Assembly: GCA_000995965.1 (NCBI GenBank)
Contig: LBYD01000002.1
Span: 62,001 to 126,000, forward strand
Direction: 5' to 3'
DNA from: Candidatus Moranbacteria bacterium GW2011_GWC2_40_12
GTDB lineage: Bacteria; Patescibacteria; Paceibacteria; Moranbacterales; UBA11712
DNA length: 64,000 bases
Part shown: one piece after another, positions 17,515-24,461 of the stretch
Numbering within the stretch: the stretch's first letter is position 1
How the letters are laid out: each line of letters opens with the position of its first letter
Program-made: the position numbers and the translations under genes
Notes under the pieces: model-generated
Told to the model about the DNA's origin: nothing
Databases searched by the model: none
What the model saw: only the letters and a program-made list of their open reading frames with translations

Positions 17515-18125
17515 CTAACATTCAATGTTTGGAAAATTCATTTTAATTAAATCCACCGCTTTTATTGCATTGTCTTTGACGCTATCCAGTCCATCCAGCA
17601 CCAAATCCGCCTTATTTTTATGTTTATTATTTTTCGCTTGGTCTCTTGCTTCAACTTCATCCCAATTTTCCAGGACAAATGTCTTCCAAAAATAATCCGT
17701 GCGTCCTCTCTCCGTGATTCTTCTCTTCCTTTCCTCTTCGTCCAGAGTAATTAATATTCGTAGATCAGCAGAGGGATAGGGATAAGTCGTGTCCATGATG
17801 TTCATCTGCCTCATCGTGAATTTTTTGTCGCTGCCGTCAACGCTCAAGCGGACAAATTTATCATAATCAAAGAGTGGCGTGGCAACTTCTTCTCCTAACG
17901 GACGGCTCATGATCTTTTCAATCAATTCCCAATCGTAATTGTCGCAAGTGAAATAGTCGAGAAAAAAACATCCGCGTGCTTTGATTTCAAATAATGGTCT
18001 CCGGGAATTTTCCCGCAATTTTCTACGCCCATTTTTTCAATCAGCGCGTTTCGCAAAGTCGATTTCCCCACCGCCGGAAGGCCAAAGATATTTATCAATA
18101 ATTTAGTGTCCGATTTTTTCTTCAC
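17515..18125 (-). CDS. P-loop nucleoside/uridine-kinase-like protein with a frameshift
   Basis: Starts at GTG 18125. The first frame gives NIFGLPAVGKSTLRNALIEK, a Walker A loop, and runs to HADVFF. The second gives FLDYFTCDNYDWELIEKI and continues to the end, including a lid-like region RILITLDEEERKRRITERG. The join falls on a run of seven A (plus strand 17962-17968). Adding one base gives a single 203-residue protein typical of uridine-kinase/phosphoribulokinase-like P-loop enzymes. The substrate is unknown. This is the second homopolymer frameshift in the window, so a sequencing error is at least as likely as real decay. Confidence 0.7.
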
Positions 18126-18169
18126 TGGATTATTTGTCCTGCCCTAATGCTTAATTCAGAAAAGTGTTT

Positions 18170-18205
18170 GGCGTTCCGGTCAATGAAAGACCGGAACGCC
18201 CCTTT
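18170..18205. terminator. Perfect 12-bp hairpin
   Basis: GGCGTTCCGGTC / GACCGGAACGCC with a 7-base loop. The T run (18203-18207) is on the plus side, although the neighbouring genes are on the minus strand. It still closes the transcript of the 54-aa gene at 18220. Confidence 0.7.
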
Positions 18206-18219
18206 TTCATGGTCTCGAC

Positions 18220-18384
18220 TTAACGGTAAATCCTGCTCTTGTCTGGCTCGCACACATTGCAGACATCAATTTCTGCTTTGAGGCGAGATCCGCTAAGGCT
18301 CCCTCCGCATTTGCTGCACGTCTTCCCCTTCTTATGGGTTTTAGTCCCCTTATCCTGCTTCGGCCTCCTTCCACGTCTTGCCAA
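18220..18384 (-). CDS. 54-residue zinc-binding protein
   Basis: A short gene with TTG start at 18384 and AGGAGG 7 bases upstream. The protein begins ARRGRRPKQDKGTKTHKKGK, a basic tail, then a four-cysteine ribbon: TCSKCGG and DVCNVCEPDK. It ends RIYR. It has its own promoter (18455-18483) and a downstream hairpin, so it is a stand-alone expressed gene. The size, basic tail and CxxC pairs resemble small ribosome- or RNA-associated zinc proteins, but I do not recognise the family. Confidence 0.72.
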   Translation of the reverse strand: MARRGRRPKQDKGTKTHKKGKTCSKCGGSLSGSRLKAEIDVCNVCEPDKSRIYR

Positions 18385-18454
18385 AAACCGGCCTCCTCTG
18401 CTGTTTTCCTGGGGTTAATATTTTGAGGAACTACATCAAATTTTCACTACTTTT

Positions 18455-18483
18455 ATACTACACAATCCCGAGAGGATTGCCAA
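18455..18483 (-). promoter_or_regulatory. Promoter of the 54-aa zinc protein gene
   Basis: TTGGCA (18478-18483), 17-bp spacer, TAGTAT (18455-18460) on the minus strand, about 70 bases upstream of the TTG start. Confidence 0.7.
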
Positions 18484-18511
18484 TAAAAATGACTAGGATA
18501 GACCTAGGCAT
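18482..18511 (-). terminator. Intrinsic terminator after the TauE gene
   Basis: Minus-strand arms ATGCCTAGG and CCTAGTCAT (18489-18511) with one mismatch, followed by TTTTTATT; it lies 24 bases past the stop at 18536. Confidence 0.7.
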
Positions 18512-18535
18512 TTCGAAAATACTGGGTTTTTATTT

Positions 18536-19288
18536 TTAACCGAAGAAAACCAACTTTATCCCGAAAATTATTGCGACGATGATAAACACCGCCCGGACCC
18601 ATTTGTCTCCTTTTTTGATTGCGATATGAGCGCCAAGATATCCGCCGATCAGGGACCCAGCGATAAAGATAATGCCATAGTAATAATTTATCAAGTGGTG
18701 GAAAGCAAATATAATGACCGAAAACAAGACATTGAAAAAAACAGCCACTTTGTCAGTCGCGTTAGCCTGAATGTATGTAAATCCAAGAATCATAACAAAG
18801 AGATAAGCAACCAATATCCCTCCGCCCATTCCCAGAAAACCGTCATAAACTGACAAGAAAAAATATAGTATCATTCCTAGAAATAGCATTTTGGATTGTG
18901 CCCGATTTTTTTCCAAAATTCCGATATCTTTTTTCCACAAAACGATTGGAAGAAGAGCCAGAATAACCAGTCCGATTACTTTCAAAAGCAACGCTTTGTC
19001 GATATCGACCAGCAAATTCGCACCGATAACCCCTCCGATAGTGCTAACAATCACCAGAGGAATAACGTATCTATAGACAATCTTTCCGGACCGAAAAAAT
19101 TTTACCAGGGTTCCGGTAACTCCTCCCAGGGTTCCGAGCCTATTCGTCGCCACCGCAACATCCGGTGAAAGCCCGAGAAAAATAAAAATGGGAATAGAAA
19201 GCAGTCCTCCGCCGCCGGAAGTCACCCCGCCAATGAAACTCGCGACAATTCCCGTAAGGAATACGGCTATGGCAATTACAATACTCAT
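18536..19288 (-). CDS. TauE/SafE-family membrane permease
   Basis: A 250-residue protein with about eight membrane helices. The family repeats are visible as FIGGVTSGGGGLLSIPIFIF with ATNRLGTLGG in the first half, and GFLGMGGGILVAYLF with NATDKVAVFFN in the second. TauE/SafE proteins export or import small sulfur-containing or organic anions; the substrate here is unknown. The next gene upstream ends 7 bases before its start. Confidence 0.88.
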   Translation of the reverse strand: MSIVIAIAVFLTGIVASFIGGVTSGGGGLLSIPIFIFLGLSPDVAVATNRLGTLGGVTGTLVKFFRSGKIVYRYVIPLVIVSTIGGVIGANLLVDIDKALLLKVIGLVILALLPIVLWKKDIGILEKNRAQSKMLFLGMILYFFLSVYDGFLGMGGGILVAYLFVMILGFTYIQANATDKVAVFFNVLFSVIIFAFHHLINYYYGIIFIAGSLIGGYLGAHIAIKKGDKWVRAVFIIVAIIFGIKLVFFG

Positions 19289-19295
19289 AAATTAT

Positions 19296-19739
19296 TTAGG
19301 CTTTCGTAATTCTTGAAATGTTTCCATTTAGCGTTATCGGCTGCATCGCCAAGATTTCTTCCTTATATGACGCGTCCGGAATTCCGTTATACAAATATAT
19401 GGGTTTTCCGAGAACGTGGGCGAATCCCATTTCAAGAAACGTGTTCCCTCCGATATAGTTCTCAATCCCGTTTTTTTCGAGATTCAAAATGAGGAGTGCA
19501 TCCGATTCTCCAATTATTTTATAATAAAGCTTGATAACATCCTCCCTAATTTTGCGGCGGAACGCCCCGTCTTTGCTTTTTTGTTTTTCCCTTTTGAATT
19601 CTTCCAGCGTCAGCTCACCGCGGAGAATACGCTGGCTGGTGATTGGGATATCCACTTCATGCCCCTGATTCATGAGCAGATCAGCGACTTCTTTTATCTT
19701 CGGCGTGAAATCAATACTCCCGCAGATGACAATTTTCAT
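19296..19739 (-). CDS. Nucleoside 2-deoxyribosyltransferase-like protein
   Basis: A 147-residue Rossmann-like protein. MKIVICGSIDF is the first strand and loop. The C-terminal half contains SDALLILNLEKNGIENYIGG and FLEMGFAHVLGKPIYLYNG, the pattern of nucleoside 2-deoxyribosyltransferase-like proteins, where the Glu of FLEMGFA sits in the nucleotide-binding site. True base-exchange activity is not assured, since many members only bind nucleotides. It lies 21 bases from ahcY and may share its transcript. Confidence 0.6.
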   Translation of the reverse strand: MKIVICGSIDFTPKIKEVADLLMNQGHEVDIPITSQRILRGELTLEEFKREKQKSKDGAFRRKIREDVIKLYYKIIGESDALLILNLEKNGIENYIGGNTFLEMGFAHVLGKPIYLYNGIPDASYKEEILAMQPITLNGNISRITKA

Positions 19740-19760
19740 AATTTTTCGATTAATCTATTT

Positions 19761-21161
19761 TTAATACCGATAAAAATCGGGTTTGAAGGGGCCATTTTCG
19801 GGGATTCCGAGATATTCTGATTGTTCTTTCGTGAGTTTGGTGAGCTTCACTCCGAGTTTTCCGAGATGGAGCCGCGCCACTTCTTCATCCAGTTCTTTGG
19901 GAAGAACGTGGACACCGACTGGATATTTTTTTGTCCAAAGTTCGAGTTGAGCCAGTGTTTGATTTGAAAAACTTGAACTCATCACGAAACTGGGGTGGCC
20001 GGTCGCATTTCCGAGATTCATGAGCCGCCCTTCGGAGAGAAGATATATTTCATGGCCGCCCGGAAAAACATATTTGTCGACTTGCGGCTTGATGTTCACT
20101 TTTCGGATGCCCCTGGCCGCGTTCAGTTTTTCCACTTCGATTTCATTGTCAAAGTGCCCGATGTTCGAAACAATCGCCTGATTTTTCATTTTTTTCATGT
20201 GTGCGAGGGTGATCACATTCCGATTTCCGGTGGCGGTGACATATATGTCGGCTTTGCCAAGCGTATCTTCGACCGTCGCCACTTCATAACCTTCCATCGC
20301 CGCCTGGAGGGCGCAAATCGGGTCAATTTCCGTGATGATGACGCGTGACCCTTGCCCGCGAAGCGCTTGGGCGCAACCCTTTCCTACTTCGCCGTATCCG
20401 CACACTACCGCCGTTTTTCCTCCGAGCATCACGTCGAGCGCGCGGTTCAAACCGTCCACGACCGAATGGCGGCAGCCATAGATGTTGTCGAATTTACTTT
20501 TGGTCACCGAGTCGTTCACGTTGATCGCCGGGAATAATAATTTCCCCCTCTCAAATCTTTGATAAAGGCGATGCACACCGGTGGTCGTTTCTTCGGAAAC
20601 GCCTTTGATTTTTTTCGCGGCGTTTGTCCAGCGCTGCGTATTTTTTTGATATTCTTTTTTCAGAATTTTCACGATCTCCCGAAAATCAGGTTCGGCCTTT
20701 TGGTAATTTTTTTCAAGAAGCTTCGGGTCTTTTTCCATTTCAACACCGAGATGAACGAGAAGCGTCGCGTCCCCGCCGTCGTCCACAATGAGATCCGGGC
20801 CTTCCCCGTTCCCAAAGTTCAGCGCCTGCTCCGTGCACCACCAGTATTCCTCGAGTGTCTCGCCTTTCCAGGCAAAAACCGGCGTTCCGGCCTTGGCAAC
20901 AGCCGCCGCCGCGTGATCTTGAGTGGAAAAAATATTACAGCTCGCCCAGCGGACTTGGGCCCCCAAGTCTTTGAGGGTCTCAATCAGTACCGCCGTCTGA
21001 ATCGTCATATGAAGCGAGCCGGTTATTTTCGCCCCCGCGAGCGGTTTTTTGGATGCGTATTTTTTCCGAATCGCCATCAGCCCCACCATTTCTTCTTCGG
21101 CGATTTTGATTTCTTTGCGCCCCCATTCAGCTAGTTTAAAGTCTTTTACTTTGTAATCCAT
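19761..21161 (-). CDS. ahcY: Adenosylhomocysteinase
   Basis: Hydrolyses S-adenosylhomocysteine to adenosine and homocysteine, relieving product inhibition of methyltransferases. The 466-residue protein covers the full family: GAKITGSLHMTIQTAVLIET, ASCNIFSTQDHAAAA, the NAD-binding loop VVCGYGEVGKGCA, IVSNIGHFDNEIEV, and the C-terminal tail PFKPDFYRY used in the tetramer. Upstream lies an adenosine-kinase-like gene, so the adenosine product can be returned to AMP. Their spacer is filled by heptad repeats. Confidence 0.96.
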   Translation of the reverse strand: MDYKVKDFKLAEWGRKEIKIAEEEMVGLMAIRKKYASKKPLAGAKITGSLHMTIQTAVLIETLKDLGAQVRWASCNIFSTQDHAAAAVAKAGTPVFAWKGETLEEYWWCTEQALNFGNGEGPDLIVDDGGDATLLVHLGVEMEKDPKLLEKNYQKAEPDFREIVKILKKEYQKNTQRWTNAAKKIKGVSEETTTGVHRLYQRFERGKLLFPAINVNDSVTKSKFDNIYGCRHSVVDGLNRALDVMLGGKTAVVCGYGEVGKGCAQALRGQGSRVIITEIDPICALQAAMEGYEVATVEDTLGKADIYVTATGNRNVITLAHMKKMKNQAIVSNIGHFDNEIEVEKLNAARGIRKVNIKPQVDKYVFPGGHEIYLLSEGRLMNLGNATGHPSFVMSSSFSNQTLAQLELWTKKYPVGVHVLPKELDEEVARLHLGKLGVKLTKLTKEQSEYLGIPENGPFKPDFYRY

Positions 21162-21171
21162 AGGATATTGA

Positions 21172-21288
21172 AATTGGTTGTCGGAAAATCGTAATTGGTA
21201 ATAGATACTGGAAAGTGGAATGTGGAACTTAATTTTTTATTTTCCAGTTTCTATTACTATTTTCAAATTTCAATCAACTAATTTCTGT
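21172..21288. repeat. Heptad-repeat palindrome between ahcY and the kinase
   Basis: Reads in steps of seven (TTGAAAT, TGGTTGT ... TATTACT, ATTTTCA, AATTTCA). Its centre folds: TAATAGATACTGGAAA pairs with TTTCCAGTTTCTATTA with one mismatch. Confidence 0.65.
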
Positions 21289-21289
21289 G

Positions 21290-22234
21290 CTACAAATTAA
21301 TTTCTTCCCTGTATGAAGCTTTGTATCTCTTCCTAAACTCTGCAAGCGAAAAAGAGTGCTCCTGCGTTCCATATTTCTCAATCGCGAAACTCGCCGCGAC
21401 GCTTCCGAGGCGCCCGCATTGGCGAAGATTATATCCTTTGTCGAGACCGAACAAAAATCCCGCCCGATAGGCGTCTCCCGCTCCGGTCGGGTCTTCTATT
21501 TTTTTCACTCGGCAGGCCTCAACCAGAATTTCCTGCCTGTCGCGTGTCTCAATGCGCGAACCTTTTTCGCCATATGTTATCACAAGCGTTTCTAGGTGCT
21601 TAAATATTTCTTTTTTGCCCCAGCCGGTCTTCTTTCGGATCATTTTTATTTCATAATCGTTGCCAATGAGAACGTCTGCCTGGCTAATAGATTTTTTCAA
21701 TTCGCTGTCCGAGAAAGCCGGGATCTGCTGACCGGGATCAAAAACTGCCTTGATGCCAAATCCCGCGCATTGAGACAAATGTCTGAGCATTACGTTCTTT
21801 TGAGTCGGAGAAATGATGGCCCATTTTGGATTTTTATTCCCCTTTTTGAAAAATATATTCGGCGCTGAGCCGAGAGCGCCGTTATAGAACGCTGTTATTT
21901 GGTTGTCATCGAGATCAGTAGTGATATAGCACGAAGCGGTGAATAGTTTTTTGTCTTTTTGTATTCGCTTGGTGCTAACTTTAATATTATTTAGATATTT
22001 CAGATACTCCCCTCCATCTTGTCCGACTGAAGAAACAATTATCGGATCCGCGCCCAGTAATTTGATGTTATACGCGATGTTCCCCGCCGTCCCGCCTTTG
22101 CTTTTTCCCAATTTTTCCACCGTGAAACAGACATTCAAGATATGAATATTGTCCGGCAGGATATGATTTTTAAACCGGTCCGGAAAGTCCATGATGTGGT
22201 CATAGACCAGGGAACCGGAAACAATGATTGGCAT
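21290..22234 (-). CDS. PfkB-family sugar kinase, probable adenosine kinase
   Basis: A 314-residue PfkB (ribokinase-family) protein. The first signature contains KLGKSKGGTAGNIAYNIKLLG and the second DPTGAGDAYRAGFLFG, which holds the anion hole and the catalytic Asp of GAGD. The N-terminus (VSGSLVYDHIMDFPDRF) and spacing resemble archaeal/bacterial adenosine kinases, which phosphorylate adenosine to AMP. The position next to ahcY supports this. A promoter at 22299-22327 gives a 57-base leader with a small CAGGC/GCCTG hairpin. Confidence 0.8.
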   Translation of the reverse strand: MPIIVSGSLVYDHIMDFPDRFKNHILPDNIHILNVCFTVEKLGKSKGGTAGNIAYNIKLLGADPIIVSSVGQDGGEYLKYLNNIKVSTKRIQKDKKLFTASCYITTDLDDNQITAFYNGALGSAPNIFFKKGNKNPKWAIISPTQKNVMLRHLSQCAGFGIKAVFDPGQQIPAFSDSELKKSISQADVLIGNDYEIKMIRKKTGWGKKEIFKHLETLVITYGEKGSRIETRDRQEILVEACRVKKIEDPTGAGDAYRAGFLFGLDKGYNLRQCGRLGSVAASFAIEKYGTQEHSFSLAEFRKRYKASYREEINL

Positions 22235-22298
22235 GATATTAACTATTACAGGCAGGAAGCCTGGGGCGAAGTGAGAACGCTAGCTTCTCTATATTGCT

Positions 22299-22327
22299 AT
22301 AATACACAGGAGTTGAAAGTTTGCCAA
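22299..22327 (-). promoter_or_regulatory. Promoter of the adenosine-kinase-like gene
   Basis: TTGGCA (22322-22327), 17-bp spacer, TATTAT (22299-22304) on the minus strand. Confidence 0.75.
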
Positions 22328-22329
22328 TA

Positions 22330-22362
22330 ATAAAGGACTCGGTGTAATTTCCACGCGAGTCC
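22330..22362 (-). terminator. Intrinsic terminator
   Basis: GGACTCG and CGAGTCC arms with an inner GTG/CAC pairing (22335-22362), followed on the minus strand by TTTATTATT. It ends the transcript of the two small hypotheticals and abuts the next promoter. Confidence 0.8.
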
Positions 22363-22388
22363 CTCGTTAGGTCGAAAATCCGGTAGAC

Positions 22389-22724
22389 CTACTCGTCTTT
22401 GATGACGAGCTTGAAACCATGCATAAGCATTCCGGCAGGTTCGACGGTGATTTTTTTCTTGTCGGTAAAGAAAGTTTGCATAAGACCGTTAAAATCCTCG
22501 GGGCTTGGCTCGAACTCAAACTTTTTCATCCTGCCCATAAAGGTTGGGCCTTCAAAGATGAGCCGTTGGCCTTCGGCGCTAATGGTAGCCTCTTTCTTAA
22601 CCAAGGCCCGGGGAAACCGTTGGACAAAATCCTCCGAATAGGTTTCCGCGCCAGCAACAAGACTTATGCCGATTATCTTTCCGTCTGGATTTTTAAGAAC
22701 TTCTACCTCGATTTCGAGTGGCAT
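22389..22724 (-). CDS. Hypothetical protein, paralogue pair member B
   Basis: A 111-residue soluble protein I do not recognise. It starts with the pattern LEIEVEVLKNPDGKIIGIS and ends GFKLVIKDE, and is made of alternating strands with one helical stretch (PEDFNGLMQTFF). The gene just upstream encodes a protein of the same length and layout (FKLDFILDRDAEGKITGFT ... GFRIVHV), so the two are diverged duplicates. GGAGG precedes the ATG at ideal distance, rare in this window. Confidence 0.7.
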   Translation of the reverse strand: MPLEIEVEVLKNPDGKIIGISLVAGAETYSEDFVQRFPRALVKKEATISAEGQRLIFEGPTFMGRMKKFEFEPSPEDFNGLMQTFFTDKKKITVEPAGMLMHGFKLVIKDE

Positions 22725-22747
22725 AGATGCCTCCTTATTATATTAAG

Positions 22748-23080
22748 TTAAACATGTACAATCCTAAAACCAATGGTGTCGGGATGCAATGGCTGACGAA
22801 TCATAAATTGACCGCCACCGAGATAGAATTTTTCCAGCTCCTCGTAAACTTTCAGTTTGAGATGAAAAGCAACTTTTGCAGGCTGGAAAGGACAAGCCAA
22901 GTTGACTAAAACCAACGCATCGCCGGCCAGAAAGAAATTGGCCTTGTTAACACTGAACGCCAGACCAAAGTCTTTGCAGAAGAATTCTGCTTCGCCCTGC
23001 TTTTGGGCAATAACCGTGAATCCGGTGATTTTACCCTCGGCATCCCTGTCCAAGATAAAGTCCAGTTTGAATTCATACAT
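22748..23080 (-). CDS. Hypothetical protein, paralogue pair member A
   Basis: A 110-residue protein, first gene of a two-gene unit. AGGAGG lies upstream of the ATG and a near-consensus promoter at 23136-23164. It aligns by eye with its downstream neighbour over the whole length: the D-x-EGKI-G-T strand at residues 11-23, a central strand set, and a helix before the C-terminal GFRIVHV. Function unknown. The strong signals suggest high expression. Confidence 0.7.
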   Translation of the reverse strand: MYEFKLDFILDRDAEGKITGFTVIAQKQGEAEFFCKDFGLAFSVNKANFFLAGDALVLVNLACPFQPAKVAFHLKLKVYEELEKFYLGGGQFMIRQPLHPDTIGFRIVHV

Positions 23081-23135
23081 ACAGTTATATCCTCCTTATA
23101 AAATTGGGAAATAACGGCAATTTTGCTTTCAAGAT

Positions 23136-23164
23136 AGAATAAGATAAGCGGAGCTTGGTGTCAA
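23136..23164 (-). promoter_or_regulatory. Promoter of the paralogue pair
   Basis: TTGACA (23159-23164), 17-bp spacer, TATTCT (23136-23141) on the minus strand; about 55 bases upstream of the ATG at 23080. Confidence 0.8.
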
Positions 23165-23247
23165 ATGCGGATCACTGCGAAGAAAATTCCATTTTCTTCT
23201 TACGGGCCACCGAGCAAACAAACTGCCCGCGGTCAAGGTGGAGATTC

Positions 23248-23279
23248 ATAAAAAATACACCCCGTTAGGGGGCGTATTT
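23248..23279 (-). terminator. Terminator after tRNA-Ser
   Basis: AAATACGCCCC / GGGGTGTATTT (23253-23279), then T-rich on the minus strand; 8 bases past the tRNA 3' end. Confidence 0.8.
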
Positions 23280-23286
23280 ATATCTT

Positions 23287-23371
23287 CGGAGAGGGAGGGA
23301 TTCGAACCCTCGATACCTTGCGGTATACCCGCTTTCCAAGCGAGCGCACTAGGCCACTATGCGACCTCTCC
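23287..23371 (-). tRNA. tRNA-Ser (GGA)
   Basis: An 85-base class II tRNA. The acceptor arms GGAGAGG / CCTCTCC, anticodon stem CTCGC/GCGGG with loop TTGGAAA (anticodon GGA), long variable arm with a GCAA loop, and T arm GAGGG TTCGAAT CCCTC are all present. CCA is not encoded. The first 24 bases are duplicated 291 bases upstream (23640-23663), beyond a GIY-YIG gene whose last codons overlap the tRNA 5' end. Confidence 0.95.
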
Positions 23372-23664
23372 AAAATTTTCTAATAATTTTTTAAACTCAT
23401 TACCGCCTTTGTAGGATTTTATTTTTCTTTCTCTGGCCAACGCCTCTTTTCTATCCTTAAATTCTTCGAGATATACGACACTGAACGGACCCCGATTTTT
23501 TGTTGATCTGTTTTTTCCTGTATTATGAAATGCTAAGCGTGTTTTTATATCATTAGTATACCCAATGTAATAACGTCGATCTTTTTCACCTTTAATTACG
23601 TAAACGTTATGCATAACTTCCAACCCCGCCAGGGCGGGGACTAGGCCACTATGCGACCTCTCCA
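23348..23664 (-). mobile_element. GIY-YIG insertion flanked by 25-bp tRNA-Ser direct repeats
   Basis: The same 25 bases (plus strand, beginning ACTAGGCCACTATG) occur at 23348-23372, as the real tRNA 5' end, and at 23640-23664. Between them are a CCCCGCC/GGCGGGG hairpin (23624-23639) and the GIY-YIG gene. Exact duplication of the tRNA 5' portion around a single nuclease gene is what an insertion into the tRNA gene that restores a full copy would leave. Confidence 0.7.
23357..23614 (-). CDS. Small GIY-YIG endonuclease-like protein
   Basis: An 85-residue single-domain protein of the UvrC/Slx1 type. It has the start VYVIKGEKDRRYYIGYTND (GIY-YIG strands as VYV and YIG), the catalytic-type Arg of TRLAFHN, and the Glu of VVYLEEF. 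The C-terminal helix ARERKIKSYKGGNEF is typical of the many small GIY-YIG genes in Patescibacteria. The last five codons (FGEVA, stop) lie inside the 5' end of tRNA-Ser. With the tRNA fragment upstream, this suggests the gene is itself the mobile unit. The ATG at 23614 is preferred; a TTG lies three codons upstream. Confidence 0.85.
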   Translation of the reverse strand: MHNVYVIKGEKDRRYYIGYTNDIKTRLAFHNTGKNRSTKNRGPFSVVYLEEFKDRKEALARERKIKSYKGGNEFKKLLENFGEVA

Positions 23665-23671
23665 GTTTTTC

Positions 23672-24001
23672 TTATTTGTCCTTTCTCGCCGCCCAGTTGA
23701 AAGAAAGAAAATATTTCTGCCATAATTGATCGGAAGAAGAATACTCATTTGATCCAAAAAAATAATCGGCAAGCATTTCGCGCATTCGGGTCAGCTCCTT
23801 GAGCCTTCTTCTGTTCTTGGGATCGGAAATTGTCAGTTCCGCCAGCTCCAAGGCGCGTTCGGCCGCGAGATTGCTGAATTCCGCATTTTTCCCGCGCCAA
23901 TTTATGGCTCGCCCCGCCTCGCTCCCCACATTCGCCAGCTGTTCGGCAAGCGAAAAATTGTTCCAGCGGCCAGCGGATAAATTTTTGTGAATTCGGTTCA
24001 T
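23672..24001 (-). CDS. Hypothetical helical protein
   Basis: A 109-residue, mostly helical, basic protein (MNRIHKNLSAGRWNNFSLAE, then helices through RALELAELTISD and RRLKELTRMREMLADYF). I do not recognise a family. Its ATG overlaps the stop of the upstream DUF5674-like gene (ATGA), so the two are coupled. It ends only 7 bases before the tRNA-Ser fragment, so tRNA-Ser was probably part of this transcript before the GIY-YIG insertion. Confidence 0.7.
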   Translation of the reverse strand: MNRIHKNLSAGRWNNFSLAEQLANVGSEAGRAINWRGKNAEFSNLAAERALELAELTISDPKNRRRLKELTRMREMLADYFFGSNEYSSSDQLWQKYFLSFNWAARKDK

Positions 24002-24339
24002 TTTTCAACCAATTTGTTTACTGTTTCGATGATTTTTTTTCTGACTTCCGGATCTTCCACATCCCTGCTCCGGTTATTTTGGGATGGACGGATATTGATC
24101 ATAGAATCAAATTCTACGAATCCTTCTCCCCCTATTCCCGGATATAAATTTATTCCCCAGAGATTTTTCTGCTCCGATCCTTTTTCCAGAAGAGCGGCCT
24201 CAAGATCGGCATGGAGCTCTGCGTCAACAGCCATAATCTTGCCTTTGGTATCGACAACCGCTTTCACAAAATTTCCGAACAATTTCTGCGCCATTTCATC
24301 CAGTTCTCTCAAAGTTATACCGTTTTTTATTATTTGCAT
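23998..24339 (-). CDS. DUF5674-like protein
   Basis: A 113-residue protein containing AVVDTKGKIMAVDAELHAD, NLWGINLYPGIGGEGFVEFD and SMINIRPSQNNRSRDVEDP. This pattern is frequent in Patescibacteria and corresponds, as far as I can recall, to DUF5674. Function unknown. It is the first gene of a coupled pair; a TTTCAG/CTGAAA hairpin lies upstream (about 24364-24380). Confidence 0.7.
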   Translation of the reverse strand: MQIIKNGITLRELDEMAQKLFGNFVKAVVDTKGKIMAVDAELHADLEAALLEKGSEQKNLWGINLYPGIGGEGFVEFDSMINIRPSQNNRSRDVEDPEVRKKIIETVNKLVEK

Positions 24340-24394
24340 ATTATTTATCTTTTTGTTTAGTAATTTCAGACTAACTGAAAATTAACCATAAATC

Positions 24395-24433
24395 AAGAAA
24401 AATAGTCCGTTCCGGAACATTGGAGCGAACTAT
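24395..24433 (-). terminator. Terminator, probably the original one of ppsA
   Basis: Arms 24402-24413 and 24422-24433 (ATAGTTCGCTCC on the minus strand with two wobble pairs), followed by TTTTTCTTG. It follows the first copy of the ppsA 3' end, as expected if that copy is ancestral. Confidence 0.75.
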
Positions 24434-24461
24434 AGTAATTGTGATTCCAAAATCGAAATCC

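Noticed and set aside
22235..22298. SAH or SAM riboswitch in the adenosine-kinase leader
   Set aside because: The 57-base leader is too short and lacks the conserved cores; only one small hairpin is seen.
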